Positions 24,800-33,951 of a DNA stretch of 49,536 bases are shown piece by piece. The position numbers and the translations under genes were made by a program. Within the stretch, counting starts at the first letter, position 1. Each line of letters opens with the position of its first letter. Under the pieces are notes generated by a model. The model was given only the letters and a program-made list of their open reading frames with translations. It ran no database searches and had not been told where the DNA came from. Origin of the DNA: Virgibacillus_P tibetensis (lineage in GTDB: Bacteria > Bacillota > Bacilli > Bacillales > Amphibacillaceae); the NCBI RefSeq assembly GCF_036026595.1, contig NZ_JARZFX010000020.1, forward strand, positions 1 to 49,536, given 5' to 3'.

Positions 24800-26386
24800 A
24801 TGGTATCGAACGAAAAACAATCGATTATGAATTGGGTAGAGGAAAATGAAACAACCCTTTCAGACTGGAATCAAACCATTTGGAATTACGGGGAAACGGC
24901 TTGGCGGGAATACAAATCTGCCAAGTGGTATGTCAACCAATTGCGCAAGGAAGGATTCACAGTTGAAGAAGGAAGTGCAGGAATGCCGACTGCTTTCTGC
25001 GCGACCTGGGAAAACGGCGACGGACCGGTTATTGGCGGATACGCGGAATACGATGCCATTCCTGGTAACTGCCAGGCTGCAGATACCGTGGAACGTCCAA
25101 GAGATGGGTTAAGCAAATATGCAGGGGGACATACAGACCCCCACTCTGCGTTAGGAATCGGATCCCTTGGCGGATTTTTAGCAGCTAAGGCTGTCATGGA
25201 AAAACATAACATTAAAGGCAAACTCAAATTCTTTGGTGAACCTGCTGAGAAGGTCAGAGGTTCCAAGCCAATTCATGCTGCCAAAGGATATTATGATGAT
25301 CTTGATGCCGCAATTAGTTTCCATCCATTTTATATGCTACCATTTTGTAATACTACCCGTTGGAATACACATTGTGCAGTCGCTTATTCCGTTATGTATA
25401 CCTTTACATGTGATGTTCCGGAAACATGGTTATCTGGAGGGGATGATTCTCCAATTCCAGCTTCTCATGCAGCTGTTCGGGCACCAGGTGCTACGGATGC
25501 CGTCGTGAACATGTACAGTCTATCAAAAATGTCCAAGGAACATATGCTTTCCCATAACATGGGCTGGAGCGTCAATGAGACGATCCTAAATACGGGACAA
25601 GCAACGGCAGATAATATTCCAGGTCAAATGTCACAAATCTATTATTTCATTCGGGTTCCGGATATCAAAATGGCAGAAGATGTTGTAAAGGTATTGGACC
25701 AAAATGCAGAAAGCGCAGCAAGAGCAGCGCACTGTAATTGGAAACGAGAATGGGTTACGAAATCCAGAGCAGGCCTTGAAAACCATACGATGGCAACGAC
25801 GACTTATCAAAATTTAGAAATCGCGGGAGCTCCGAAATTTAATGGGGATGCGATTAAGGTTGCCCAAGAAATCCAAAAAAACCTCGGATTCAAACCGATG
25901 GAAAAACCTTATTTGGATGAAGTAGAAACACTTATCCCACCAGAGGATGCGGAGAAAAAAATTCGAGAGACACTGCCACCCTGGCAGCGTCATTTCACCT
26001 CCGACGACTATACGGAATATTGCTGGCATGCTCCAACTGTTAGATTATATATTGGAAGACCTGCATTAAAATCACCGAAACAAGGCTATGCTTATCCAGC
26101 TTGGGTAATGAATGCGTTAGGCGGAATTCGTGAATGCATTGATCCCATGATAAATAGTGCTTCCAAAACAGTCGGAATGACTATCATCGATTTGTTGACA
26201 CATCCTGATTTGCTAAAACAGGCAAAGGATGAATTTAAACAAAGGACAGGTGGAGGAATAGGCGGAACGGAATGGCAAGAGCCACTCTGTGACTATCAAC
26301 CGCCAATCCACTATCGCTGGCCTGAATATGTTACTACGGTACGCGGAAGAGATCATTGGGTTATTCCGGCTGAACATGATGAATAA
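24800..26386 (+). CDS. M20 family amidohydrolase (AbgB-like)
   Basis: The 528-residue protein is related to the AbgB subunit of p-aminobenzoyl-glutamate hydrolase and other M20D amidohydrolases. Visible features are GGYAEYDAIPGNCQAAD, the metal motif GGHTDPHSALGIG, KLKFFGEPAEKVRGSKPIHAAKG and AAISFHPF in the first half. A dimerisation domain then follows, and TSDDYTEYCWHAPTVRLYIG lies near the end. It is longer than most M20 peptidases because of an extended C terminus. It probably cleaves an N-acyl or N-aminoacyl amide in the cytoplasm. It lies 141 bases after the Amidohydro_3 gene; the spacer holds a short TTGGC-AATC-GCCAA hairpin but no promoter I can call. Confidence 0.88.
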   Translation: MVSNEKQSIMNWVEENETTLSDWNQTIWNYGETAWREYKSAKWYVNQLRKEGFTVEEGSAGMPTAFCATWENGDGPVIGGYAEYDAIPGNCQAADTVERPRDGLSKYAGGHTDPHSALGIGSLGGFLAAKAVMEKHNIKGKLKFFGEPAEKVRGSKPIHAAKGYYDDLDAAISFHPFYMLPFCNTTRWNTHCAVAYSVMYTFTCDVPETWLSGGDDSPIPASHAAVRAPGATDAVVNMYSLSKMSKEHMLSHNMGWSVNETILNTGQATADNIPGQMSQIYYFIRVPDIKMAEDVVKVLDQNAESAARAAHCNWKREWVTKSRAGLENHTMATTTYQNLEIAGAPKFNGDAIKVAQEIQKNLGFKPMEKPYLDEVETLIPPEDAEKKIRETLPPWQRHFTSDDYTEYCWHAPTVRLYIGRPALKSPKQGYAYPAWVMNALGGIRECIDPMINSASKTVGMTIIDLLTHPDLLKQAKDEFKQRTGGGIGGTEWQEPLCDYQPPIHYRWPEYVTTVRGRDHWVIPAEHDE

Positions 26387-26645
26387 AGTGAAACTTCAAC
26401 CGAGTGGGAGGGTTCGACGTACAGGACGCGCTAGTTCCGATATTGCCTCGTGTCCGTTAAGTTTATAGTTGGCCTTTATGCCAACTCAATATAGTACATT
26501 GAATCGGGCTTTTAGGAGAAGCCCGCTCCCCACTTACAATTCTTTATTTCACTCGAATTCTTGAATTGGGGGCCCTACTGCCCGTTAAATATGGACAAGC
26601 TACTTTAAAAAATATCATACTAGAAGAAAGAAAGGGAGAATTTGG

Positions 26646-28187
26646 ATGCGAAAGAATTTTGTCGTTGTCGGATCACTTATACTTACCGCTATTTTTGTAG
26701 CTTTCGGAATATTCTTACCAGATAAAATGGGGGAAGTTTCCTCGTATATTCTTTACACGTTTATCGGAGATTATTTTGGCTGGTTTTATATGCTTGTTGC
26801 ACTTTTCTTTGTTGTCGCTTGTTTTTATGTTGCCTTTTCGAAATACGGAAAAATTCGCTTAGGGAAAGACTCGGACAAACCGGAATTTAGCACCTTTACG
26901 TGGATAGCGATGCTTTACAGCTCTGGACTTGCAATCAGTCTTTTCTTCTGGGGCGTGGCAGAGCCAGTATTAATGTATCTGGAACCACCATACGGTGAAG
27001 GAGGAACAAAGGAATCAGCAGAACTCGCAATGCAGTATACCCACTTCCACTGGGGATTTCACAGCTGGGGAACCTATGCAATTATCGGGTTAATCATGGC
27101 TTACTTTCAATATCGTAAAAACACACCGCCGCTTATTAACCATACATTGGAGCCGATATTAGGTAAGAAAGCTTTTGGATCGATTGGAAAATTCATTAAT
27201 ATTCTAGCAATCTTTGCCGTAATCAGTGGTATCACAACCTCTCTTGGTCTTGGTGTGAACCAAATAGGAGCAGGGTTTGAATATGAATATGGTATTCCCA
27301 ATAACACGACCAATAATATCATCTTAATCGTCGTCTTAACCGTAATATTTATCGCTTCAGCAAGTACCGGAATTCAGCGCGGGATTAAATGGTTATCAAA
27401 TATAAATATCATTATAGCTTTATCCATCATGATAGCAATATTCTTTTTAGGACCAACAAAAAATATTTTAGAAATTATTGTCACATCGACTGGAGACTAC
27501 ATTAATAATTTTATCGGAATGAGCTTCCATTTAGAGCCATTTTTGAATGATTATAGCTGGCAGGCAGGTTGGGATTTTTTCTATTGGGGATGGGCCATTA
27601 GCTTTGGTGTATTTGTCGGACTGTTTATTGCTCGAATTTCTAAAGGAAGAACCATTAGAGGATTTATCCTGGGAGCTATGATCATTCCTACAATTGCAAC
27701 GATGATTTGGTACAGTACAATTGGAGGCAGCGCACTATTTAACATTATCAATTTTGAAAACGCAGAACTGGCAACTCAAATTTTGGAAAATATGAATACG
27801 GCTCTGTTCTATTTCTTAGAACTATTCCCCACCAGTGAAATTCTGATTTTTATGACATTTATCTCTTTAATCATCTTTTTCGTTACATCAGCCGATTCCA
27901 CAGTATATGTCCTTGGTATGTATAGTGAGGAATCTACGGAACCATCGAATAAGAGTAAAATTATGTGGGGATTCGTTATTGCGGGTGTAGCCATCGCATT
28001 ACTATTAACGGGAGGTTTAACACCGTTGCAAACGGTATCAGCAGTCGCGGGATTACCATTCTCGATTGTCATGATACTCATGTGTATTTCCTTCTTTAAA
28101 TCTTTAAGAAAAGAAGCAGTTGTGCTTTCAGCCGAAAAAGAAGTCGCTTCAACTGAAAACAATAAGGAAAAAGAAAGAAAAATCTAA
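26646..28187 (+). CDS. BCCT family transporter
   Basis: The 513-residue protein has twelve predicted membrane helices and the BCCT signature region WGWAISFGVFVGLFIARISKGRTIR near residues 316-340. The N-terminal half holds FWGVAEPVLMYLEPP and HWGFHSWGTYAIIG. The C terminus after residue 490 is short and charged. BCCT carriers move betaine, choline, carnitine or related compounds with Na+ or H+ or by exchange. The position after two amidohydrolases suggests uptake of their substrate rather than osmoprotection alone. AAAGGGAG precedes the ATG. The 259-bp spacer upstream has two small GC hairpins (GTTGGC/GCCAAC and GGGCTT/AAGCCC) and nothing else clear. Confidence 0.93.
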   Translation: MRKNFVVVGSLILTAIFVAFGIFLPDKMGEVSSYILYTFIGDYFGWFYMLVALFFVVACFYVAFSKYGKIRLGKDSDKPEFSTFTWIAMLYSSGLAISLFFWGVAEPVLMYLEPPYGEGGTKESAELAMQYTHFHWGFHSWGTYAIIGLIMAYFQYRKNTPPLINHTLEPILGKKAFGSIGKFINILAIFAVISGITTSLGLGVNQIGAGFEYEYGIPNNTTNNIILIVVLTVIFIASASTGIQRGIKWLSNINIIIALSIMIAIFFLGPTKNILEIIVTSTGDYINNFIGMSFHLEPFLNDYSWQAGWDFFYWGWAISFGVFVGLFIARISKGRTIRGFILGAMIIPTIATMIWYSTIGGSALFNIINFENAELATQILENMNTALFYFLELFPTSEILIFMTFISLIIFFVTSADSTVYVLGMYSEESTEPSNKSKIMWGFVIAGVAIALLLTGGLTPLQTVSAVAGLPFSIVMILMCISFFKSLRKEAVVLSAEKEVASTENNKEKERKI

Positions 28188-28212
28188 GGAGGTCAAGAAC
28201 CAAAATGCAAGC

Positions 28213-28758
28213 ATCCGTGGTAAAAGTACATTGCTTTCCATAGCAGGTGCATTGCTATCACCTACTACTGGAACTGTGATGATTGATGGGGATAATACCG
28301 CTGATCTTTCCACACGAAAAATAACAGAGTTGAGACTTAAGAAAATAGGATTCGTATTTCAAGCAGCCAATCTGATTCCCTATTTAAAGGTAAGTGATCA
28401 ACTGCAAGTAATCAATGTTATCGCAAAAAACAAAACGAAGTCGCAACAGGAAAAAGGAAAGGAATTATTACAGCATTTCGGCTTGGTGCATCGCATAAAT
28501 AATTACCCAAACGAACTATCTGGCGGGGAACGTCAACGTGTAGCGATTGCTCGTGCCCTTATCAATGATCCGAAAATCATCTTTGCCGATGAGCCAACTG
28601 CAAGTCTGGATTCAAAACGTGGCCGAGAGGTAGTAGAAATGCTTGCTGAAGAAATTAAAACACGGGGTAAATCAGGGATTATGGTAACACATGATGAGCG
28701 TGTGCTTGATCTATGTGACCGGGTGGTTACGATCCGGGACGGTAAATTGGAAGAGTAG
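28213..28758 (+). pseudogene. hrtA: HrtA-like heme-export ATPase, N terminus missing
   Basis: The frame becomes recognisable at IRGKSTLLSIAGALLSPTTG, that is, in the middle of Walker A; the first 40 or so residues, including GPSGSG, are absent. The rest is intact: Q-loop FVFQAANLIPYL, signature LSGGERQRVAIARAL, Walker B KIIFADEPTASLDS, His switch MVTHDE, and the typical end LCDRVVTIRDGKL. The sequence is closest to HrtA, which with HrtB exports heme under HssRS control. No start codon fits and no permease follows, so it is a remnant. It begins just after the BCCT stop codon, so the junction of an insertion or deletion lies at about 28190-28215. Confidence 0.8.
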
Positions 28759-28786
28759 TAGTTAGAAATTAAATATAAAAACAGAG

Positions 28787-28822
28787 ACACATAGCGATTT
28801 TATGATTGCTATGTGTTTTTTT
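28787..28822 (+). terminator. Terminator after the hrtA remnant
   Basis: ACACATAGC (28787-28795) pairs with GCTATGTGT (28808-28816), followed by TTTTTT. It probably ended the former hrt transcript. The stretch 28823-29077 holds only a weak promoter candidate (TTGCAA 28985, TACTGT 29007). Confidence 0.85.
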
Positions 28823-29077
28823 GGATAAAGTTCAAGTGATCCATTTGTTACGCATCGTTCTCAGCAACTTTAATAATTTCATCCTTAAGATGGAGGTTAA
28901 AACCACCTATGGGCTATTTCTCAAATATAATTTACTTGATAATATAGAAATACAATACGAATAACGCATACTCTCTATAAGAACTTGCAAAAATAGTTTA
29001 TACTTATACTGTTAATTATTTACTATTCAAACATCTCAGAACATACAAATGGAAATAAAAATTTTAGGAGGTAACTA

Positions 29078-30868
29078 ATGATTCAGTTTCCAAAACCAAC
29101 GGTAGAACAATTTTTTCGTACGTATGCGATTTCAAATTTTACAGTAAGCAGCGATGAACAACGTCTGATCTTCAGTACTAACTTAAATGGCAAGATGAAC
29201 CTGTGGGCAATGGATTTGCCTGATACCTTTCCATATTTATTTGCACATTATGACGAATCCATCAGCTTTATTAAAATCGATCCAGAAAATCGCTATGTAT
29301 TAGCAGGTTATGATAAAGATGGTGATGAGAACCACCAAATTTATGCGATTCCAAATGAGGGTGGACTTCCACAACCATTAATTACAGGTGACGAGTTAGA
29401 GAAATATTTCTTTTCTCATTTAAGTGAAGATGGGAAGCGGATTTATTATATGACATCAGAAGAGAACCCATCATTTCTTAATGCTCGTGTCAGAAACCTC
29501 GAGGATAATTCGGATACGCTTTTAAATGTAGGTGAAGCATCGCCAACACAATTATCTGCAGTATCAGATGATGAAGAAGCTTTTGTTTATTTGCGTTCAT
29601 ATGCCAATACCTATGTTACTGGTTTTGTGAAGGTTGGAGAAGAAACACATAGCCTAACCCCAGACCCTGATAAGGTTCACGTTGTATTTGATCCAGTCTT
29701 TATTGATGAAAAAACAATTTATTTCGTTACAGATTATGAAAGTGAATATAGCTATGTAGCGAAATTCGATCTGGATACAAAAGAGTTCTCTTCTGTTGTC
29801 ACAGTCGAAAAGGAAAGTGTTGATACATTAAAGTGGGATAAGGAAAATAAGGCATTTTATCTAGTCACCGAAAAAGGTGTTGCAGATGTATTGTATCGCT
29901 ATCATTTAAAAACACATAAGCTTGAGCAGCTGAAAACGCCGATTGATGTAATTGGAAAAGTTCAGGTAACTAAATCTGGGAGTCTTTATTTGTTAGGAAC
30001 AAGCGCTACCGTTCCTTCTAACATTTTTAAATCGACTGATGGAAACGAGTGGAAGCAGCTGACAAATAATGGTGTGCTCGGTGTCAGTACGGGGGATATG
30101 GTGGAACCAGAGGTTGTTTCCTATAAATCATTTGATGGAATGGAAATAGAGGCGCTTTTATGTAAACCAAAACCTGAGAATGATAATGGACATACGATCT
30201 TCTGGCCTCATGGAGGACCACAGGCATCCGAGCGTAAAACGTTCCGTGCAATGTTCCAAAGCTTTCTAAATCGCGGATATACTATTTTTGCACCAAACTT
30301 TCGCGGTAGCACGGGTTATGGCTCATCCTTTGTGAAACTAGTTGAACAGGACTGGGGAGAAGGACCGCGTCTGGATTGTTTAGCTGCAATTGAATGGTTA
30401 TTCAATAATAATATTACTGAACGCGAGAAATTATTTTTAGTTGGTGGCAGTTATGGTGGCTATATGGCACTACTATTGCACGGTCGTCATCCAGAGTACT
30501 TCAAAGCAGTAGTTGATATTTTCGGGCCATCTGATTTATTCACATTCGTTAACTCTGTACCGCCTCATTGGAAGCCAATCATGGATCGCTGGTTAGGCGA
30601 CCCAGAACGTGATAAAGAGCGTTTTATAAAGGACTCCCCAGTAACCTATTTAGACGGAATGACAAAGCCAATGCTTGTTATCCAAGGTGCAAAGGATCCA
30701 CGTGTGGTTAAAGAAGAATCAGATCAGATTGTTGCGAAACTTGAAGAAAAAGGTCGCGATGTCGAATATCTTGTTCTTGAAGATGAGGGACACGGGTTCT
30801 CGAAGAAAGAGAATGAAATTAAAGTGTACAATCTGATGCTTGAATTTTTGGAGAAGCATCAAGGGTAA
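29078..30868 (+). CDS. S9 family peptidase (acylaminoacyl-peptidase-like)
   Basis: The 596-residue protein has an N-terminal beta-propeller (about residues 1-330, with repeats such as DENHQIYAIPNEGG and SEDGKRIYYMTSEE) and a C-terminal alpha/beta hydrolase domain. The catalytic Ser is in GGSYGGYMALL, the Asp in VIQGAKDPRV and the His in EDEGHGFSKKEN. The oxyanion region reads WPHGGPQASERKTF. There is no signal peptide. It would trim short peptides in the cytoplasm. AGGAGG precedes the ATG. It is monocistronic, ending in a long perfect hairpin. Confidence 0.93.
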   Translation: MIQFPKPTVEQFFRTYAISNFTVSSDEQRLIFSTNLNGKMNLWAMDLPDTFPYLFAHYDESISFIKIDPENRYVLAGYDKDGDENHQIYAIPNEGGLPQPLITGDELEKYFFSHLSEDGKRIYYMTSEENPSFLNARVRNLEDNSDTLLNVGEASPTQLSAVSDDEEAFVYLRSYANTYVTGFVKVGEETHSLTPDPDKVHVVFDPVFIDEKTIYFVTDYESEYSYVAKFDLDTKEFSSVVTVEKESVDTLKWDKENKAFYLVTEKGVADVLYRYHLKTHKLEQLKTPIDVIGKVQVTKSGSLYLLGTSATVPSNIFKSTDGNEWKQLTNNGVLGVSTGDMVEPEVVSYKSFDGMEIEALLCKPKPENDNGHTIFWPHGGPQASERKTFRAMFQSFLNRGYTIFAPNFRGSTGYGSSFVKLVEQDWGEGPRLDCLAAIEWLFNNNITEREKLFLVGGSYGGYMALLLHGRHPEYFKAVVDIFGPSDLFTFVNSVPPHWKPIMDRWLGDPERDKERFIKDSPVTYLDGMTKPMLVIQGAKDPRVVKEESDQIVAKLEEKGRDVEYLVLEDEGHGFSKKENEIKVYNLMLEFLEKHQG

Positions 30869-30883
30869 CTAGGCGAAGCCACT

Positions 30884-30923
30884 AATGAAAGCACAGGGAT
30901 AATAAACTCCCTGTGCTTTCATT
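30884..30923 (+). terminator. Terminator of the S9 peptidase gene
   Basis: A perfect 16-bp stem joins 30884-30899 (AATGAAAGCACAGGGA) and 30908-30923. The T-run is interrupted, but the symmetry with A and T flanks suits a terminator. Confidence 0.82.
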
Positions 30924-31047
30924 TGCATTAGATGAACTAACACTAATATTTGTAATAAATGAAAATACTAAGAGTAAAATAATAAAAGGCAAGCATTCTT
31001 AAAAAATGAGGTGACTTCAATAATGATCGTTGAAGGAGGAGTTTTTT

Positions 31048-31596
31048 ATGGTGATGAAAGTCTTCAGACCGTTTTGGAGTTATGATTTAAAGAAAACGGA
31101 GGAATGGCTTCGTTCAATGGCAATAAGCGGATATCACCTTACAGATATAAATACGAAAACACGACAGTTTGTTTTTGAAGAGAGAAGCGCCCCTCAAGAG
31201 ATTCACTATCGTATTGAATATAGGAAGGCCAAAACTAACAATCTACCCGGCCCCTTGCAAAATGAAGGTTGGCATAGCGTGTATAATCATGGTAGATGGC
31301 ATGTGATCTGCAATGAAAAAACCGCTGATAAATTAAAATGCTATCCAATTCGCGATGGCATTATTAAACGAAATCGATTTATTATGTTTTTATTCGGTGG
31401 AATGTTTTTATATATAACTCTTACATCTTTTATCTTTATCATTTTAAGTGGTTTGACGGTGTTTTATTTTGGTAATTCATTAACAATTCAAGCGAATCCT
31501 TTTTGGATAACCGCATTTACCATTGGAATAACCCTATGGGCATTAGCCCCTTATTCAACTATAAAACTCTACAAAACGAATAAGAAATTTTGGTAA
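31048..31596 (+). CDS. DUF2812 domain-containing membrane protein
   Basis: The 182-residue protein begins with the DUF2812 soluble part, recognised by KVFRPFWSYDLKKTEEWLRSMAISGYHL and YRIEYRK. Two membrane helices follow (FIMFLFGGMFLYITLTSFIFI and PFWITAFTIGITLWALAPY). Members usually sit beside a PadR regulator and are thought to act in envelope or stress responses; no PadR gene is present here. AAGGAGGA lies seven bases before the ATG at 31048. Confidence 0.85.
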   Translation: MVMKVFRPFWSYDLKKTEEWLRSMAISGYHLTDINTKTRQFVFEERSAPQEIHYRIEYRKAKTNNLPGPLQNEGWHSVYNHGRWHVICNEKTADKLKCYPIRDGIIKRNRFIMFLFGGMFLYITLTSFIFIILSGLTVFYFGNSLTIQANPFWITAFTIGITLWALAPYSTIKLYKTNKKFW

Positions 31597-31609
31597 TATC
31601 AGACGCGCA

Positions 31610-31642
31610 AAGCCTGCAGGGAATTCTAATCCTCGCAGGCTT
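31610..31642 (+). terminator. Terminator of the DUF2812 gene
   Basis: AAGCCTGC (31610-31617) pairs with GCAGGCTT (31635-31642), followed by a T-rich stretch. Confidence 0.75.
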
Positions 31643-31751
31643 GTATTTATATGAAGGACTTTCTCGAATACTTTTCGGCCTAACTACTTCATCACGTACA
31701 ATTTTCTGTATGCATTCATATACTAAATAACACCACCCACATAAAAAAAGA

Positions 31752-31781
31752 TTGACCAAACAAAATAATTTCGGTTAAAAT
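31752..31781 (+). promoter_or_regulatory. Likely SigA promoter of glmS
   Basis: TTGACC (31752-31757) and TAAAAT (31776-31781) are 18 bases apart. This start would place about 110 bases of RNA before the ribozyme cleavage site. Confidence 0.6.
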
Positions 31782-31895
31782 AAGAAGGTCTCTTTTTAAC
31801 ATGTTTTACTTTTTTGTAAATGAGGTAAACAATGAGGGTGGCAGAGCATTCAAAAATGGAAAGGAGCATAGATAGAGGATTAGTAATAGGTAATA

Positions 31896-32066
31896 AAAAG
31901 CGCCAGGGCTATTTTTAGACCGATGAAAAAAATAGTTGACGAGGTGGAGGTTATCGATATTTCGGCGGGTGCCTCCCGACTGTACATCTCAGTCGATAAG
32001 CTTTGTTCTTAAAACAATAAGGTAACTTGTTGGCCAAAGGAATGAAGTAAGATGTCTTATAACAAC
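31896..32066 (+). ncRNA. glmS ribozyme/riboswitch
   Basis: All the invariant parts of the glucosamine-6-phosphate-activated self-cleaving ribozyme are present in order: AGCGCCAGGGC at the cleavage site, GACGAGGTGGAGG, TTATCGATATTTCGGCGGGT, GCCTCCCG, then AAAACAATAAGGTAACTTGTTGG of the 3' domain. Cleavage is expected between A31899 and G31900. It lies just upstream of glmS and lowers glmS expression when GlcN6P is plentiful. The exact 3' boundary is approximate. Confidence 0.95.
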
Positions 32067-32148
32067 CACGGGAAAGGGGCAGTTAAGCGCCCCTGTAATA
32101 CCATATGGTCGTTTGTCTGCCCCTTTATATACAAGGAGGACGCAGGAT

Positions 32149-33951
32149 ATGTGCGGAATAGTAGGATTTATCGGACAAAACGATTCAAAGGAAGTTTTAC
32201 TGAATGGACTGGAAAAGTTAGAATATCGCGGCTATGACTCAGCCGGAATAGCAATGTTAAACGAAAATGGAATGAACCATTTTAAAGTAAAAGGACGGAT
32301 TGCGGCATTAAGAGAAAGAGTAGATAATACTGTTTATGCAACGATGGGAATCGGTCATACCCGCTGGGCAACACATGGTGTGCCAAGTGAAGAGAACGCA
32401 CACCCGCATCAAAGCGCGTCTGGCAGATTCACCCTTGTTCATAATGGGGTTATTGAAAATTATCAAGACTTAAGAAAAGAATATCTTAGTGAAGTGAGTT
32501 TTGTTAGTGAAACAGACACAGAAGTAATTGTCCATCTAATAGAAAAGCTTTTTGAAAAATATCAGGATACAGCGGAGGCATTTCGCCAAGCGATGGGTCT
32601 TTTAAAAGGTTCCTATGCAATTGGAATGATTGATAAGGAAGACCAGGAGACCCTATATGTGTCCAAGAACAAAAGCCCATTATTAATAGGTTTAGGTGAT
32701 GGATTTAATGTGGTAGCAAGTGACGCAATGGCTACATTAAAAGTTACAGATCAATATCTCGAAATTTATGATCAGGAAATTGTACTCGTTAACCGCAGCT
32801 TTGTTGAAGTGCAAAAGCTTAACGGTGTAGTAGTAAATCGTAAACCCTACACCGCTCAAATTGATGCCGGTGATATTGAAAAAGGAACCTATCCACACTT
32901 TATGCTAAAGGAAATTGATGAACAACCATTTGTCATCCGTAAAATCATTAACGAATACCAAACAAATGATAATGAACTTAAATTAGATGCTGCTATCCGC
33001 CGGGCTATGAAAGCTAGCGACCGTATTTATATTATTGCTGCAGGAACTAGCTATCATGCAGGTTTGGTGGGAAAAGAATTTATCGAAAAGCTGGCTGCTA
33101 TTCCAGTTGAAGTCCATATTGCAAGTGAATTTTCATATAATATGCCACTTCTATCAGATAACCCATTATTTGTGTTTATTTCACAAAGTGGAGAAACCGC
33201 TGATAGCCGTGCCGTTTTAGTTAAAATTAAGGAAATGGGACACCCAGCACTTACGATTACAAATGTGCCAGGATCCACCCTTTCTCGTGAAGCAGATTAC
33301 ACGTTAAATTTATACGCAGGACCCGAAATAGCTGTAGCATCAACAAAAGCATATACAGCTCAAATTGCGGTACTCGCTATCTTAGCTGTAGATACAGCAC
33401 AGGCAAAAGGTATTGAATTAGACTTCGATCCTATGCAGGAACTAGCTATTGTTGCCAATGCTATGGAAATTCTAACCGATCAAAAAGAGACAATTGAAGA
33501 GTTAACAAGAGAGTATCTTGCAACAACACGCAATGCATTCTTTATTGGCCGAAGCACAGACTATCATGTTTGTATGGAAGGATCATTGAAATTAAAGGAA
33601 ATTTCCTATATCCAGGCAGAAGGCTTTGCTGGTGGAGAATTAAAGCATGGAACGATAGCATTAATTGAAGAAGATACACCAGTTATTGCACTGGCAACAC
33701 AAGCGAATGTAAACTACTCTATCCGAAGTAACGTACAAGAGGTAGTCTCCCGAGGTGCAAACGCAATGATCATTAGCATGAAGGGGTTGGAACAAGACGA
33801 CGATGCACTTGTCTTACCACATGTTCATGAATTATTAACACCACTTGTAAGTGTCGTACCACTGCAGCTATTAGCATATTATGCAGCTTTACACCGCGAA
33901 TGTGATGTTGATAAACCGAGAAATTTGGCTAAAAGTGTGACAGTGGAATAA
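32149..33951 (+). CDS. glmS: Glutamine-fructose-6-phosphate aminotransferase (isomerizing)
   Basis: GlmS makes glucosamine-6-phosphate from fructose-6-phosphate and glutamine. The start at 32149 gives MCGIVGFIG, leaving Cys as the processed N-terminal nucleophile of the glutaminase domain; AAGGAGG lies ten bases upstream. The glutaminase domain shows GHTRWATHG and the two SIS domains show GTSYHAGLVGKEFIE, SQSGETADS and STKAYTAQ; the protein ends KPRNLAKSVTVE. The length is 600 residues. In relatives it follows glmM. Between the ribozyme and the ribosome-binding site lie two mutually exclusive hairpins. Confidence 0.97.
   Translation: MCGIVGFIGQNDSKEVLLNGLEKLEYRGYDSAGIAMLNENGMNHFKVKGRIAALRERVDNTVYATMGIGHTRWATHGVPSEENAHPHQSASGRFTLVHNGVIENYQDLRKEYLSEVSFVSETDTEVIVHLIEKLFEKYQDTAEAFRQAMGLLKGSYAIGMIDKEDQETLYVSKNKSPLLIGLGDGFNVVASDAMATLKVTDQYLEIYDQEIVLVNRSFVEVQKLNGVVVNRKPYTAQIDAGDIEKGTYPHFMLKEIDEQPFVIRKIINEYQTNDNELKLDAAIRRAMKASDRIYIIAAGTSYHAGLVGKEFIEKLAAIPVEVHIASEFSYNMPLLSDNPLFVFISQSGETADSRAVLVKIKEMGHPALTITNVPGSTLSREADYTLNLYAGPEIAVASTKAYTAQIAVLAILAVDTAQAKGIELDFDPMQELAIVANAMEILTDQKETIEELTREYLATTRNAFFIGRSTDYHVCMEGSLKLKEISYIQAEGFAGGELKHGTIALIEEDTPVIALATQANVNYSIRSNVQEVVSRGANAMIISMKGLEQDDDALVLPHVHELLTPLVSVVPLQLLAYYAALHRECDVDKPRNLAKSVTVE

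Noticed and set aside
28120..28212. Start of an intact ABC ATPase gene overlapping the BCCT gene
   Set aside because: The overlapping frame is the shadow of the BCCT C terminus; homology begins only in the middle of Walker A.
32113..32148. Longer glmS N terminus
   Set aside because: It would bury the catalytic Cys, which must follow the initiator Met; the ATG at 32149 has AAGGAGG.
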